A stretch of DNA of 64,000 bases from CAZSLO01 sp964608025 (GCA_964608025.1 CAZSLO010000023.1:201673-265672), one strand, 5' to 3'; positions 27,058-36,208 are shown, counted from the first letter of the stretch. Numbers and translations are program-made. Notes: a model not told the origin generated them from the sequence alone.

Positions 27058-27693
27058 ATGACCAAAGAAGTTTCTATCGGTGTCGTAGTTTCTATTGATC
27101 AGGATCCGACTGATTACCTGGCAGCCGTTCGGAGGGCTGGTGGAGAGCCAAAAAAAATGGTGCTCCCTGATCTGGACTGGATGAAAATGGACGGATTGTT
27201 GATGGCAGCTGGGCCTCAATCGCACGTCATTGAGGAACGAGGAACTCTAGACAAGGCAATTTCATGTGTTTCGAATGCGCTCGACCACGATTTGCCTATT
27301 CTTGCAATTGCAGATGGCTTTCTATCTTTTAACCGAGCTGCAGGGGGCTCGTTCGTGGAGTTAATTGATCATGCTGAGGATCTTGGAGAACAAGGATCTT
27401 CATCGTATCATCGAATTTATATCACGCCTGGAGGAAAGCTGGCAGCCATTGTTGGTTCTGGGGGATTCGTGAGGGTTAATAGTCGCCATAGCTTAGGGAT
27501 CAGGGAGGCTCAAAAGGCGGAAGGACTTCTAGCGACTGCATATTCATTGGAAGATGGGTTAATAGAGGCACTAGAGAGCCCGGACCACAAGTGGGCTATT
27601 GGGGTACAGTTTAGTCCCGAACGACGTATGGAAATCCCACCACACTTTGATCGCCTATTTGAAGCACTAGTCATAAAGTCGGCTGGGAATTAG
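27058..27693 (+). CDS. Class I glutamine amidotransferase-like protein lacking catalytic residues
   Basis: 211 residues aligning in order with peptidase C26/PuuD-type amidotransferases: MDGLLMAAGP (family GLLLPGG), PILAIADGFLSFN (family PILGICRGMQLLN), RVNSRHSLGI (family VNSxHHQ) and WAIGVQFSPER (family GVQWHPE). The nucleophile Cys is Ala and the triad His is Ser, so gamma-glutamyl hydrolysis is not expected. The fold probably survives as a binding or regulatory protein. Standalone gene, divergent from the RidA-like gene. Predicted leaderless start. Confidence 0.66.
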   Translation: MTKEVSIGVVVSIDQDPTDYLAAVRRAGGEPKKMVLPDLDWMKMDGLLMAAGPQSHVIEERGTLDKAISCVSNALDHDLPILAIADGFLSFNRAAGGSFVELIDHAEDLGEQGSSSYHRIYITPGGKLAAIVGSGGFVRVNSRHSLGIREAQKAEGLLATAYSLEDGLIEALESPDHKWAIGVQFSPERRMEIPPHFDRLFEALVIKSAGN

Positions 27694-27710
27694 CCCAAGT
27701 TTTAGTAGCT

Positions 27711-28451
27711 CTAAATAGTATTGGTGCCAGGATAGTTCTTGATGAGATCTATGAGGCTTAAAACGAAGTTTCGGTCTGTGTCTGAAATCTGGAAAAGGTC
27801 TACAGAGACGCTCAGGCTGACACTTCCGCCGCTATTGAGGTTTATTAAAGTGCGGTTGGCATTTTGGGAATCGATTTGACCTATTTGGATTGATTTAGCG
27901 GGTGGCTTGCCAGCCTTGACGTGAGTTGGGCTAGCCTGTCTGACTTCCTCAGCAATGCCGCCGTAAGATCCCGACTTCGACCGGAGCTTTGCCATCTTTG
28001 CCACGGCGTTTGACATCGGTATGTCGGCTTCTTTTGCTGCATTCACGAAGAAAGAGATGGCTTTACGAAGCGTGTGCCCATCTATTGGATAGGTACTGAA
28101 CCATTGACGTACCATTGCTGGAGTAGCTCTTGGAAGTTCCTCGAATGGCACGATCACATATGATTCTGTAAGGATAACTCTTAATATCATACGCCATTCT
28201 TCTATTGTGGAATTAGCCATTTTGTCCAGAGCCTTGGTGGGGGAGTCGTCGACCAGTAGTCTTAGAAATCGCATAGCTGCTACCAATTGGGTTCCGTTGC
28301 TGCCACTGAATTTTACCTGCCAAAAAGATCGATCGAATCTCAGCGGAACACCTTCTTCACGAAGCCAACTTCGAAGTGAGCGGAAAGTGGTAAAGCTGAT
28401 GTAGGGTGGCGGAGCTAGCCTCCCTTGGCCCGAGATAGAATTCTGGTTCAT
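27711..28451 (-). CDS. DUF5343-like protein
   Basis: 246 residues. The N-terminal half, with PPYISFTTFRSLRSWL, FDRSFW, FSGSNGTQLVAAMRFL and LLVDD.PTKAL, resembles the winged-helix-like DUF5343 family (PF17278), of unknown function. The C-terminal third is Ser/Lys-rich linker, then a short beta/alpha segment (SVSLSVSVDLFQISDTDRNFVLSLIDLI). No catalytic motif is evident. It is the last gene before a hairpin-rich non-coding stretch. DUF5343 proteins are often found in variable regions, but no mobility gene is present here. Confidence 0.6.
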   Translation of the reverse strand: MNQNSISGQGRLAPPPYISFTTFRSLRSWLREEGVPLRFDRSFWQVKFSGSNGTQLVAAMRFLRLLVDDSPTKALDKMANSTIEEWRMILRVILTESYVIVPFEELPRATPAMVRQWFSTYPIDGHTLRKAISFFVNAAKEADIPMSNAVAKMAKLRSKSGSYGGIAEEVRQASPTHVKAGKPPAKSIQIGQIDSQNANRTLINLNSGGSVSLSVSVDLFQISDTDRNFVLSLIDLIKNYPGTNTI

Positions 28452-28681
28452 GCGATATGCCTACGATGCCACAAAGGTAGTGGAATGATGTAGAAACCTG
28501 ACTTTCAAACCTAGTGTATACCCTCAACGCAAATAATGCCACTAGCGTGTGGCATTGGCCCGGACAAAAATTGAAACTGCTTTGTGGCATGGCTAAAATG
28601 GCTAGGTGTTGGCTCGTAATGCCAATGCCCCCAAAAGGGACCTGCCAAGTTTGTGAGAGGCTTGAGCAGGATCCAAGGCAC

Positions 28682-28713
28682 CCCGGAGGAGGCGCCTAGT
28701 GCGCCCCTCCGGG
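28682..28713. repeat. GC-rich inverted repeat (13-bp stem, one bulge)
   Basis: CCCGGAGG and GGCGC (28682-28695, with a bulged A at 28690), loop CTAGT (28696-28700), then GCGCC and CCTCCGGG (28701-28713). No T tract follows on either strand within a few bases, so it is not a typical terminator. Confidence 0.7.
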
Positions 28714-28768
28714 CTTAATACTAAATACCCGAATATATGCATGATGATAATAATCCAGATACAATATA

Positions 28769-28777
28769 TGGTATACT
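28769..28777 (+). promoter_or_regulatory. Extended -10 promoter for gyrA
   Basis: TGG followed by TATACT (28769-28777) forms an extended -10 element about 127 bases before the gyrA ATG. No clear -35 is visible, as is common with extended -10 sites. Confidence 0.42.
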
Positions 28778-28903
28778 CTAACAAGGATACAAGAGTCAAG
28801 AGTCTAGTCGATTAATGATATAGATCGTAAGCTTAAGGGAATCTAATAATTGGATCTATCCTTCGTATCCTCAGTCTCCAAATAAACTCTCCTGGAGATA
28901 TCT

Positions 28904-31426
28904 ATGGTCTTAAAAACAGAACATGGTTACATAAAGCCACAACATCTGGAAGAAGAAATGCGCACGTCCTATATGGACTATGCAATGAGTGTGATTGTAT
29001 CCCGCGCACTACCGGATGTTCGTGATGGCCTAAAGCCCGTACAACGCAGGATACTTTACGCCATGCAGGGACTTGGTATGAGGCCGAATTCTTCCTATAA
29101 GAAGAGTGCAAGGCTGGTTGGAGAAGTTCTGGGTAAATACCATCCTCATGGAGATGCCTCTGTATATGATGCGATGGTCCGTATGGCCCAGGATTTCTCG
29201 ATGCGGGTTCCGCTGGTTGATGGTCAAGGTAATTTTGGCAGTGTTGATAACGATCCACCGGCAGCCATGCGTTATACCGAAGCCAGGCTTAGTTCCGCGG
29301 CTGAGGAAATGCTTGCGAATCTGGATCAAGAAACCGTAGATTTCACTGAAAACTTTGATTCCAGCTTACAAGAACCAGTGCTTTTGCCTGCTAGATTGCC
29401 GAATCTTTTGGCTAACGGTGCGGCCGGTATTGCAGTTGGCATGGCTACGAACATTCCGCCTCATAATTTGTCAGAGTTGTGTGATGCTATCTATCTGTTA
29501 CTAAGAAATCCAGAGGCTACAACAGCTCAGCTGATGAAGCGCGTTAAAGGGCCTGATTTTCCCACGGGCTCGACGATAATGGGTAATGCAGGGATCTATG
29601 ATGCCTATGAGACTGGACGGGGCCAGATTGTAGTCAGGGCAACCGCAATTATTGAACCGATGAAACGATCAAATCGCATGCATATCGTTGTAAGTGAACT
29701 ACCCTACCAAGTAAACAAGGCTGCTCTTATAGAGAAGATAGCTAGTCTGATGAAGAGCAAGAAACTGGAAGGTCTATCAGAAATACGTGATGAATCAGAC
29801 CGCCGTGGGATGCGTATAGTGATGGAATTGAGATCCGGTGCACAGGGGCTGGTAGTACTCAACAATTTATATAAACTAACCCCCATGCAGAGTACTTTCT
29901 CGGCGAATATGCTTGCCTTGGTTGACGGTACTCCTAGAATGATCACTTTACGAGATGCGTTGCTTGAATACATAAAATTCAGGCGTCAGGTTGTTGTCCG
30001 TCGATCAGAATTCGAATTACGGAAGGCTAAGGATCGGTCCCATGTACTTGAGGGCCTGAGGATAGCACTATCTAATCTGGATGCGATCATAGCGCTGATT
30101 CGTAATGCTGCAGATGCTGACACTGCTAAGACACAGTTGATGGAATGGCATTCACTTACATCTGTACAGGCACAGGCGATTTTGGACATGCAGTTGCGAC
30201 GTATTGCCGCTTTGGAGAGAGAGCGTATAGAGAATGAATTTAACGAGCTTCAGGCTACGATCCGGGAATTAGAAGAACTTTTAAACAGTCCCGAAAAAGT
30301 AGATGCTGAGGTGAAAAAAGAAACACAAGCGGTTAAGAAAAAACATGGAGAAGAGAGACGTACAATAATCGGAGATGACCTCCGAGAGTTCAAAAGAGAG
30401 GACCTCGAAGCACACGAGCAAGTGGTGATAACTCTTAGTAAGGGAGGGTACGTAAAGCGCATACAGGCGGGTGTCTATCGTAATCAGCACCGAGGCGGCA
30501 AGGGTGTTACTAGTATGACTACGCGTGAGGATGACCCTGTGAAGCATATCCTTGTGTGCGATACCCACGACACCTTACTTTTCTTTACTAACACGGGTAG
30601 AGTCTTGCCACTAAAGTCATATGAGTTGAGAGCTGATCTTTCTCGAAATACTCGTGGCGTACCGGTAGTAAACATAATTCCACTTACAGATAAGGAACAC
30701 ATCAACTCCGTGGTTGCTGTGTCAAATCTAAACAAAGAAGATCAATATTTGGTTTTGGCTACAAAGAGTGGCCAGATCAAGCGAGTTTCTTTTGATCAAC
30801 TCTCTAATATTCGCCGCGCTGGACTTATAATCATGAATCTAAGGGGTAATGACGAACTCGTCACAGCCCGTCTAGCTGCAGAGGATGACCATGTGATAAT
30901 GGTCACCCAACAGGGTATGTCGATTCGTTTCCCTATAACAGAAGTAACTGCGCGTCTTCGGGCTGCGGGTGGTGTTAGGGGTGTCCTTTTGCTCAACAGA
31001 GATAAAGTTATCGCTATGGACATAGTGATTCATGATAGTAAGCTCTTGGTGATCAGTAAAAAGGGTTATGGGAAGCTTACTGATCTCAATCGATATAGAA
31101 CTCAAGGTCGTGGTGGTAAAGGTATCAAGACTCTTAATGTGACTAAAAAAACTGGACAGGTGGCTGCGGCCCAGGTGATTGCGGACAGCGATGAACTATA
31201 CGTAGTATCAGCGAAGGCACAGGTTCTTCGTACAAACTTATCAGAGATTCGCAGTACGGGAAGGGCAACTCAAGGTGTTACGATATTCAAACTGGAGTCT
31301 GGAGATTCCGTAGCTTCGATAGCATGTGTATCGGAATTAGAGATACCTGACGCCGAAACGGGTGTAACCATGATCTCTACGAATGGAAAACGCAATGGCA
31401 ATGTTTCGAAGAGAGACTCGAAATAG
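28904..31426 (+). CDS. gyrA: DNA gyrase subunit A
   Basis: 840 residues. The DNA-cleaving tyrosine is Tyr124 in AAMRYTEARLS. The quinolone-binding helix reads KYHPHGDASVYDAMVRMAQ (79-97), with Ala at the position equivalent to E. coli Ser83, as in mycobacteria. The coiled-coil tower lies at about 360-500. The C-terminal six-blade DNA-wrapping domain starts about 505, and its GyrA-box is QHRGGKG (canonical QRRGGKG). It introduces negative supercoils with GyrB, which is not in the window. GGAG precedes the ATG, and a strong intrinsic terminator follows. Confidence 0.97.
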   Translation: MVLKTEHGYIKPQHLEEEMRTSYMDYAMSVIVSRALPDVRDGLKPVQRRILYAMQGLGMRPNSSYKKSARLVGEVLGKYHPHGDASVYDAMVRMAQDFSMRVPLVDGQGNFGSVDNDPPAAMRYTEARLSSAAEEMLANLDQETVDFTENFDSSLQEPVLLPARLPNLLANGAAGIAVGMATNIPPHNLSELCDAIYLLLRNPEATTAQLMKRVKGPDFPTGSTIMGNAGIYDAYETGRGQIVVRATAIIEPMKRSNRMHIVVSELPYQVNKAALIEKIASLMKSKKLEGLSEIRDESDRRGMRIVMELRSGAQGLVVLNNLYKLTPMQSTFSANMLALVDGTPRMITLRDALLEYIKFRRQVVVRRSEFELRKAKDRSHVLEGLRIALSNLDAIIALIRNAADADTAKTQLMEWHSLTSVQAQAILDMQLRRIAALERERIENEFNELQATIRELEELLNSPEKVDAEVKKETQAVKKKHGEERRTIIGDDLREFKREDLEAHEQVVITLSKGGYVKRIQAGVYRNQHRGGKGVTSMTTREDDPVKHILVCDTHDTLLFFTNTGRVLPLKSYELRADLSRNTRGVPVVNIIPLTDKEHINSVVAVSNLNKEDQYLVLATKSGQIKRVSFDQLSNIRRAGLIIMNLRGNDELVTARLAAEDDHVIMVTQQGMSIRFPITEVTARLRAAGGVRGVLLLNRDKVIAMDIVIHDSKLLVISKKGYGKLTDLNRYRTQGRGGKGIKTLNVTKKTGQVAAAQVIADSDELYVVSAKAQVLRTNLSEIRSTGRATQGVTIFKLESGDSVASIACVSELEIPDAETGVTMISTNGKRNGNVSKRDSK

Positions 31427-31452
31427 GAGACTGTCCTTTTAGTTGGGAACAG

Positions 31453-31482
31453 GGGCCTCGACATCATCGAGGCCCTTTTTTT
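31453..31482 (+). terminator. Intrinsic terminator of gyrA
   Basis: GGGCCTCGA (31453-31461), loop CATCA, TCGAGGCCC (31467-31475): a perfect 9-bp stem followed by seven T. Textbook rho-independent terminator. Confidence 0.93.
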
Positions 31483-31582
31483 ATGTCGACGGATAGGTAT
31501 TGTAGTGGGGAATATCGAAAATTTCTCTATAAAATTAGTGATATAACCCAAGGATGACCATGAACTCATAAAGGGAGTGATT

Positions 31583-32629
31583 TTGCCTCGTATAAAGGTT
31601 AATGAACTTACTAAAATCGTTGAACTCATACTGTTAGCTGCAGGCTCTGATTGTGACAATGCAAAGCGCGTGGCTCACGCGCTGGTTCTTTCAGAATTAA
31701 GTGGGGTTGCCACCCACGGGGTTCACCATCTACCTCGGTACGTGCAATCGATTCATGATGGTGAGATTGTACCAACCGCTAAGCCGGAGGTTATACATGA
31801 GACAGATAACACTGCCCTGGTTAAAGGAAACTGGACATTTGGATTTGTATCTGCAGAATATGGCATGAAGGTTGGTATTGACAAGGCACGAGATCATCAA
31901 GTTGCGATCGTTTCTGTGGTGCAGGCCAATCATATTGGCCGGGTAGGTGAATATGCTGAGATGGCAGCCGAGGCTGGGATGGTTTCAATTATTTTCTCTT
32001 CAGGATATGGCAAAATTGTACCTGTCGCTGTGCCATACGGTGGTAGCAAGCCCTTGCTATCTACCAACCCCGTTTCAATAGGTGTGCCAGCAGGAAACGA
32101 GCCTCCTATGGTACTCGATTTCGCGACTACAACGGCAGCACAGTCCAAGGTAACTATTGCTTTGCGGCAGGGTAAAAAATTACCAGATGGACTGATCATA
32201 GATAAATTTGGATCACCTTCTACTGAACCGGCAGACTTATTTGATGGTGGATCCCTTTTACCTTTTGGAGGTCATAAAGGTTCTGCTCTTATGATGGCTT
32301 GCGAAATGCTTGGTAGGTTGTTTAGTGGTGCAGATGCTTATGCTGAGCCCGTCAGAGGGGGTGATGGTATGCGTTATCAAGGTGTGACATTCATAATATT
32401 CCGAGCAGATTTGAACCAAAACTTGAACGAATTTACAGGATCTATGAACGAACTTCAGCAGCAGGTCCGCGGTATTACACCAGCGCCTGGATTCAATGAA
32501 GTAGTTGTTCCCGGGGATATCGAAGCTCGAGCGCGGCATGCAGGTCGAAGTGAGGGTATCCAATTACCCGACGAAGTCTGGTCTTCACTTGTAGATGTGG
32601 CAAACTCGCTTGGAGTAGTTTTAACATAG
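31583..32629 (+). CDS. Ldh-family (malate/L-lactate-type) NAD(P)-dependent dehydrogenase
   Basis: 348 residues of the LDH2/MDH2 oxidoreductase fold (PF02615), which is unrelated to classical LDH. The catalytic-histidine segment is ATHGVHHLPRY (about 43-53). NHIGRVGEYAEMA (about 114-126) and FATTTAAQSKV (about 180-190) line the cofactor/substrate site, and LPFGGHKGSALMMACEML (about 227-244) is the strongest family signature. Members oxidise malate, lactate, ureidoglycolate, sulfolactate or similar 2-hydroxyacids. TTG 31583 sits 5 bases from GGGAG; the in-frame GTG at 31577 overlaps that site. First gene after the gyrA terminator. Confidence 0.87.
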   Translation: MPRIKVNELTKIVELILLAAGSDCDNAKRVAHALVLSELSGVATHGVHHLPRYVQSIHDGEIVPTAKPEVIHETDNTALVKGNWTFGFVSAEYGMKVGIDKARDHQVAIVSVVQANHIGRVGEYAEMAAEAGMVSIIFSSGYGKIVPVAVPYGGSKPLLSTNPVSIGVPAGNEPPMVLDFATTTAAQSKVTIALRQGKKLPDGLIIDKFGSPSTEPADLFDGGSLLPFGGHKGSALMMACEMLGRLFSGADAYAEPVRGGDGMRYQGVTFIIFRADLNQNLNEFTGSMNELQQQVRGITPAPGFNEVVVPGDIEARARHAGRSEGIQLPDEVWSSLVDVANSLGVVLT

Positions 32630-32645
32630 TATCAATTCCTCGTGA

Positions 32646-34151
32646 TTGACCATGGATGACCTTATTGGGAAAAGTGGAAACCGGATGATTCACTACACTT
32701 TAGGTACATCTAAATATTTTCCATTTTTTTTGAAGATCTCCCAAAGAATGTTCGCTTCCATAACATTCTCATTCATCGCAATATTAGTGGTCGGATGCGG
32801 TTCAAGTAAGACCCTGTCTACGCAAGATACTCCGGTGAGCCAATCCCCGACCGTGCTTTTCACACAGACCCCAGCTTTTAAACCAACGGTTAATCCGACA
32901 ACAACACCTATCCCCAACTTATCACCTATAGCAACAACATCAGCTGCACTAGACAGCATTGATGCCAGATCCAAGGTAATTGAACATACGAGTATAGATG
33001 CTCTTGTTTCTATTTTGACGGAGAAGACATGGGATTTCCTTCAAACATTTACAAAGGAAACTAGTCCTAGGGAGAGTGCTACAGAAGAGGAAAAAGTCGC
33101 ATCAGATTATCTGAAAGATAAACTAGAATTGCTGGGATACGTGGTTCGCCACGAACCTTTTACCTTCGAGAGACTTAGAGGTAGAAATGCATTACGCCTC
33201 GATGATGAACAAAGTTTCAACACAATGCCATTTCGACATAGTGGGCTGGGTAAGGTCACAGGTGTATTAAAGCATGTAGGTCTCGCAAGGGCAGAAGATA
33301 TCCCAGAAGTAGGTCTTTCGGGCAGGATAGCCCTTATACAGCGCGGCGAGATCTTGTTCGAGGAAAAGGTTTCAAGGGTTACCGATGCCGGTGCAATTGC
33401 TGCGGTTATCTACAATAATGCACCCAGAAATTTCGCAGGAGTACTAAAAAATAAGGCTTCCATTCCTGCGATTTCTATCTCTCAGGATGATGGAGAGCGA
33501 TTACTTGGGATTATGGAGAGCATAAATCTGATGGCCACCGTTTCTCTAGAGATGCAGACTTATCACTCTAGAAATGTGGTAGCTGAACGGCCAGGGGCTG
33601 GTACTAGCGGCGGTGTATTAGTTTTAGGCGCGCACTACGATACGGTTCCTAATACTCAAGGAGCCAATGATAATGGCTCTGGTGTAGCAACTTTAATTGT
33701 CCTTGCAGAACAGCTTTCTAATGCATCACTTCCATTTGGGTTGCGGTTCGTTCTCTTCGGTTCCGAAGAAGTCGGACTATTTGGCAGTAAATATCACATT
33801 GATTCGCTTAATGCAGAACAGATCAACTCTATCATAGCAATGCTTAACTTTGATGTGCCAGGAAGTGGCCGAACCTTGGAAGTTATAGGTGACACTGGCC
33901 TTGCGTCAGTGGTATTGGAATTTGGTTTAGCTCACGGCATTGAAGTTAGGAAAGGTACTCCTCTTCAGGGAGCAAGTAGTGATCACGCGCCATTCCGTGA
34001 AGCAGGGATTCCTGTTCTATTTTTCCTGGCCGACGATCTGTCAAGAATAAATTCACCGAGAGACGATATCGAATTCATTGATCCTAAGTTAATGGGAGGA
34101 AGTGTGGTGCTAGCTCTAAGAGTAATAGATGAATTAAAAAGTAAGTACTAG
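32646..34151 (+). CDS. Secreted lipoprotein, PA-domain M28 aminopeptidase
   Basis: About 501 residues from the earliest start; ATG 32748 (MFASITFSFIAILVVGC) gives the clean signal peptide with lipobox LVVGC, so the true start may be there. After a Pro/Thr-rich spacer come a protease-associated (PA) domain (about 190-300) and an M28 zinc peptidase domain. Metal ligands are visible as GAHYDTVP, NDNGSGVA, GSEEVGLFGS, LNFDVPGSG and SSDHAPFREAG. It probably trims peptides outside the membrane to feed the cell with amino acids. It follows the Ldh-type gene by 16 bases. Confidence 0.88.
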   Translation: MTMDDLIGKSGNRMIHYTLGTSKYFPFFLKISQRMFASITFSFIAILVVGCGSSKTLSTQDTPVSQSPTVLFTQTPAFKPTVNPTTTPIPNLSPIATTSAALDSIDARSKVIEHTSIDALVSILTEKTWDFLQTFTKETSPRESATEEEKVASDYLKDKLELLGYVVRHEPFTFERLRGRNALRLDDEQSFNTMPFRHSGLGKVTGVLKHVGLARAEDIPEVGLSGRIALIQRGEILFEEKVSRVTDAGAIAAVIYNNAPRNFAGVLKNKASIPAISISQDDGERLLGIMESINLMATVSLEMQTYHSRNVVAERPGAGTSGGVLVLGAHYDTVPNTQGANDNGSGVATLIVLAEQLSNASLPFGLRFVLFGSEEVGLFGSKYHIDSLNAEQINSIIAMLNFDVPGSGRTLEVIGDTGLASVVLEFGLAHGIEVRKGTPLQGASSDHAPFREAGIPVLFFLADDLSRINSPRDDIEFIDPKLMGGSVVLALRVIDELKSKY

Positions 34152-34351
34152 GATCTATTCCACTTTAAAAGATATAGGTAATAGTTCCATCGTGTCTTAC
34201 TTACATAAGTGAGCTAGTTTTGGGTGTGTTTCTTTCGAATAACGAATCACGGGAGAAAACAATATTGATAGGCTAGTAGATGCTTCATGGATCTTGACTT
34301 TATCCATGGCATGCCCTAGAACTTGTAACGATAAGGATGCGGAGGTATTGA

Positions 34352-35128
34352 ATGGATCTAGGTATTAATGGGAAAGTAGCGCTTGTCACAGGAGGAAGTC
34401 GAGGCCTCGGATTTAACGCAGCGCTCTCATTGGCTAATGAAGGAGTGAATATAGCTATCTGTGGGCGCACAAAACAGACCTTGGACGATGCGGTTGCGGT
34501 AATCAAGGATCAGGGCGGATCGGCGGTTGGTATTGAAGCTGACGTGTCTGATACAGGATCACTCGAGACACTACACTTTCAAGTTATCGATGCGATTGGT
34601 CCAATTGATATATTAGTCAACAATGTTGGTGGCAGCGGTGATACTTCTGATATTGGCGACACATCTCTGGATGATCTACGTACAGTCTTTGATCTCAATC
34701 TTTTTGGTAGCTATGAGCTGATGCGAATCGTTATACCCCACATGCGGCAACAGAAGTGGGGTAGGATTATAAATATAGCCTCGATATATGGACGTGAGCA
34801 TGGAGGTAAGCTTTCATACATGTCTGCTAAAGCCGGTCTCATAGCTGCAACGAAACATGCAGCTCTAACCTTAGCGCCTGATGGAGTTTTGGTTAACAGT
34901 ATAGCTCCAGGCTCGATTCAACATCCCGGGGGTAGTTGGGAGCGTTTTGAAAAGTCCAATCCATCTGATGTAGTCGATGAATTCATCAGCCGGAATCTTC
35001 CTATGGGTAAATGGGGTTGGCCTGAACCAGTAGGTGACATGGTGGCCTTCATGGCCTCTGAGCGTTTGGGCTTGATGACAGGGGCATGTGTAGTGATTGA
35101 CGGCGGCCAAAGTCACTCTATGATCTAG
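34352..35128 (+). CDS. Short-chain dehydrogenase/reductase (SDR)
   Basis: 258 residues, classical SDR. The cofactor motif GGSRGLGF (about 12-19), the structural NNVGGSGD (about 90-97), and the catalytic tetrad with Asn near 114, Ser143 in IASIYG and the SYMSAKAG segment giving Tyr-xxx-Lys (about 155-159) are all present. The C-terminus GACVVIDGGQS closes the fold. The FabG-like architecture does not reveal the substrate. GGAGGT precedes the ATG. It stands alone between the M28 gene and a converging dehydrogenase. Confidence 0.9.
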   Translation: MDLGINGKVALVTGGSRGLGFNAALSLANEGVNIAICGRTKQTLDDAVAVIKDQGGSAVGIEADVSDTGSLETLHFQVIDAIGPIDILVNNVGGSGDTSDIGDTSLDDLRTVFDLNLFGSYELMRIVIPHMRQQKWGRIINIASIYGREHGGKLSYMSAKAGLIAATKHAALTLAPDGVLVNSIAPGSIQHPGGSWERFEKSNPSDVVDEFISRNLPMGKWGWPEPVGDMVAFMASERLGLMTGACVVIDGGQSHSMI

Positions 35129-35209
35129 GGAGACAGATGTTAATTGAGTTTATTCGTGCACGGGGTAAGTAGTTGGGATATGTACGCGTTTAACAAAGCT
35201 TTTGTTTAT

Positions 35210-36208
35210 CTATGGGTTTCTAAGATTGGCACGTACTTGGTTTAGCACGAGAGGGTTAATGAGATTATCAGGCATTTGGCCTTGGAAAACGTTGACAACC
35301 TCTCCGGCTGCTCGTTCTTCGAGTTCGAGGACAGCTTCCTGAGAGAAGAACGCAGTATGAGGTGTGACTATTACATTTTCTAACTGGATGAGACGGTGAT
35401 CTAGTGGTGGGTCTATGTCTACGATTACGTCCAGTCCTGCTCCTGCTATTTCACCCGAAATTAAGGCATCGTAGAGTGCATTTTCATCTATTAATCCACC
35501 CCTAGCACAGTTGATCAAGAATGCATCCGGTTTCATGATCGCTAACTCTTTCTTGCTGATCATGTTTTTTGTCTGAGGGATCAACGGTGAATGGATTGTT
35601 ATGAAGTCTGATTCCCGTAGAAGTTGGTCCATATCGACGAGCCGTGCACCATCCGCAGCAGCTGATTCGGATGTTACAAATGGGTCTGAGGTCAACACAT
35701 CTAGGCCAAACGAGAGAGCTTTTTTGGCTACTCCACGACCGATACGCCCAAATCCAACTACTCCAAGCTTCTTGCCATCAAGACGCATAATTCGCATACT
35801 TAGGCCTTCACTGCCCCACCCCTTGATTTTGGTTGCGCGGTCGAAGAATGTTAGACGTCTATTCCAATCTAGCAACATTCCGATGACGTGATCAGATACT
35901 TCAGGGATACAATAGTCAGGGACGTAAGTTACAATTATTCCTAGCTCAGTAGCAGTATCAACATCGATATTGTCGACACCTACCCCGTATCTACTGATCA
36001 CCTGGCATTTTTCTGCAACTCTAATGACATTCTCAGTAACTTTTGCGAAACATGTAAGTATGGCGTCTACGTCTTTCGCTAATTTTGCAAGAGTATCTTC
36101 GGAACCATCTGGTGCGACGACAACTTCTGCGTCTGCGGTGGCTAGTACCTTTTTTTCAGGCTCAAGACTGGGCCACACGTAGTCTGTTATAAGCACTTTT
36201 TTGGCCAT
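35210..36208 (-). CDS. D-2-hydroxyacid dehydrogenase (NAD-dependent)
   Basis: 332 residues from ATG 36208, which follows GGGAG by 8 bases; the longer in-frame start at 36250 has none. The Rossmann motif GVVGFGRIGRGVAKKAL is near 150-166. The catalytic Arg is in NCARGGLIDENAL (about 233-245), followed by the Glu region and the His in VTPHTAFFSQEA (about 282-293). The sequence is close to phosphoglycerate dehydrogenase/CtBP-like enzymes without the ACT domain, so serine synthesis is unlikely. It is the last gene of the corrinoid run, 72 bases after the RACo gene, and may handle a product of that pathway. Confidence 0.85.
   Translation of the reverse strand: MAKKVLITDYVWPSLEPEKKVLATADAEVVVAPDGSEDTLAKLAKDVDAILTCFAKVTENVIRVAEKCQVISRYGVGVDNIDVDTATELGIIVTYVPDYCIPEVSDHVIGMLLDWNRRLTFFDRATKIKGWGSEGLSMRIMRLDGKKLGVVGFGRIGRGVAKKALSFGLDVLTSDPFVTSESAAADGARLVDMDQLLRESDFITIHSPLIPQTKNMISKKELAIMKPDAFLINCARGGLIDENALYDALISGEIAGAGLDVIVDIDPPLDHRLIQLENVIVTPHTAFFSQEAVLELEERAAGEVVNVFQGQMPDNLINPLVLNQVRANLRNP

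Larger units (their letters stand above)
28452..28903. other. 452-base non-coding region with repeated TGCCA/TGGCA and hairpins
   Basis: No gene is credible here. AATGCCAC (28535-28542) and GTGGCATT (28549-28556) form a perfect 8-bp hairpin with a 6-base loop. GGCATTGGC (28551-28559) can instead pair with GCCAATGCC (28621-28629), so the two folds are mutually exclusive. GTGGCATGGC occurs again near 28584. A GC-rich 13-bp stem lies at 28682-28713. The gyrA promoter follows. The layout could be a structured RNA or an operator array. Confidence 0.5.
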
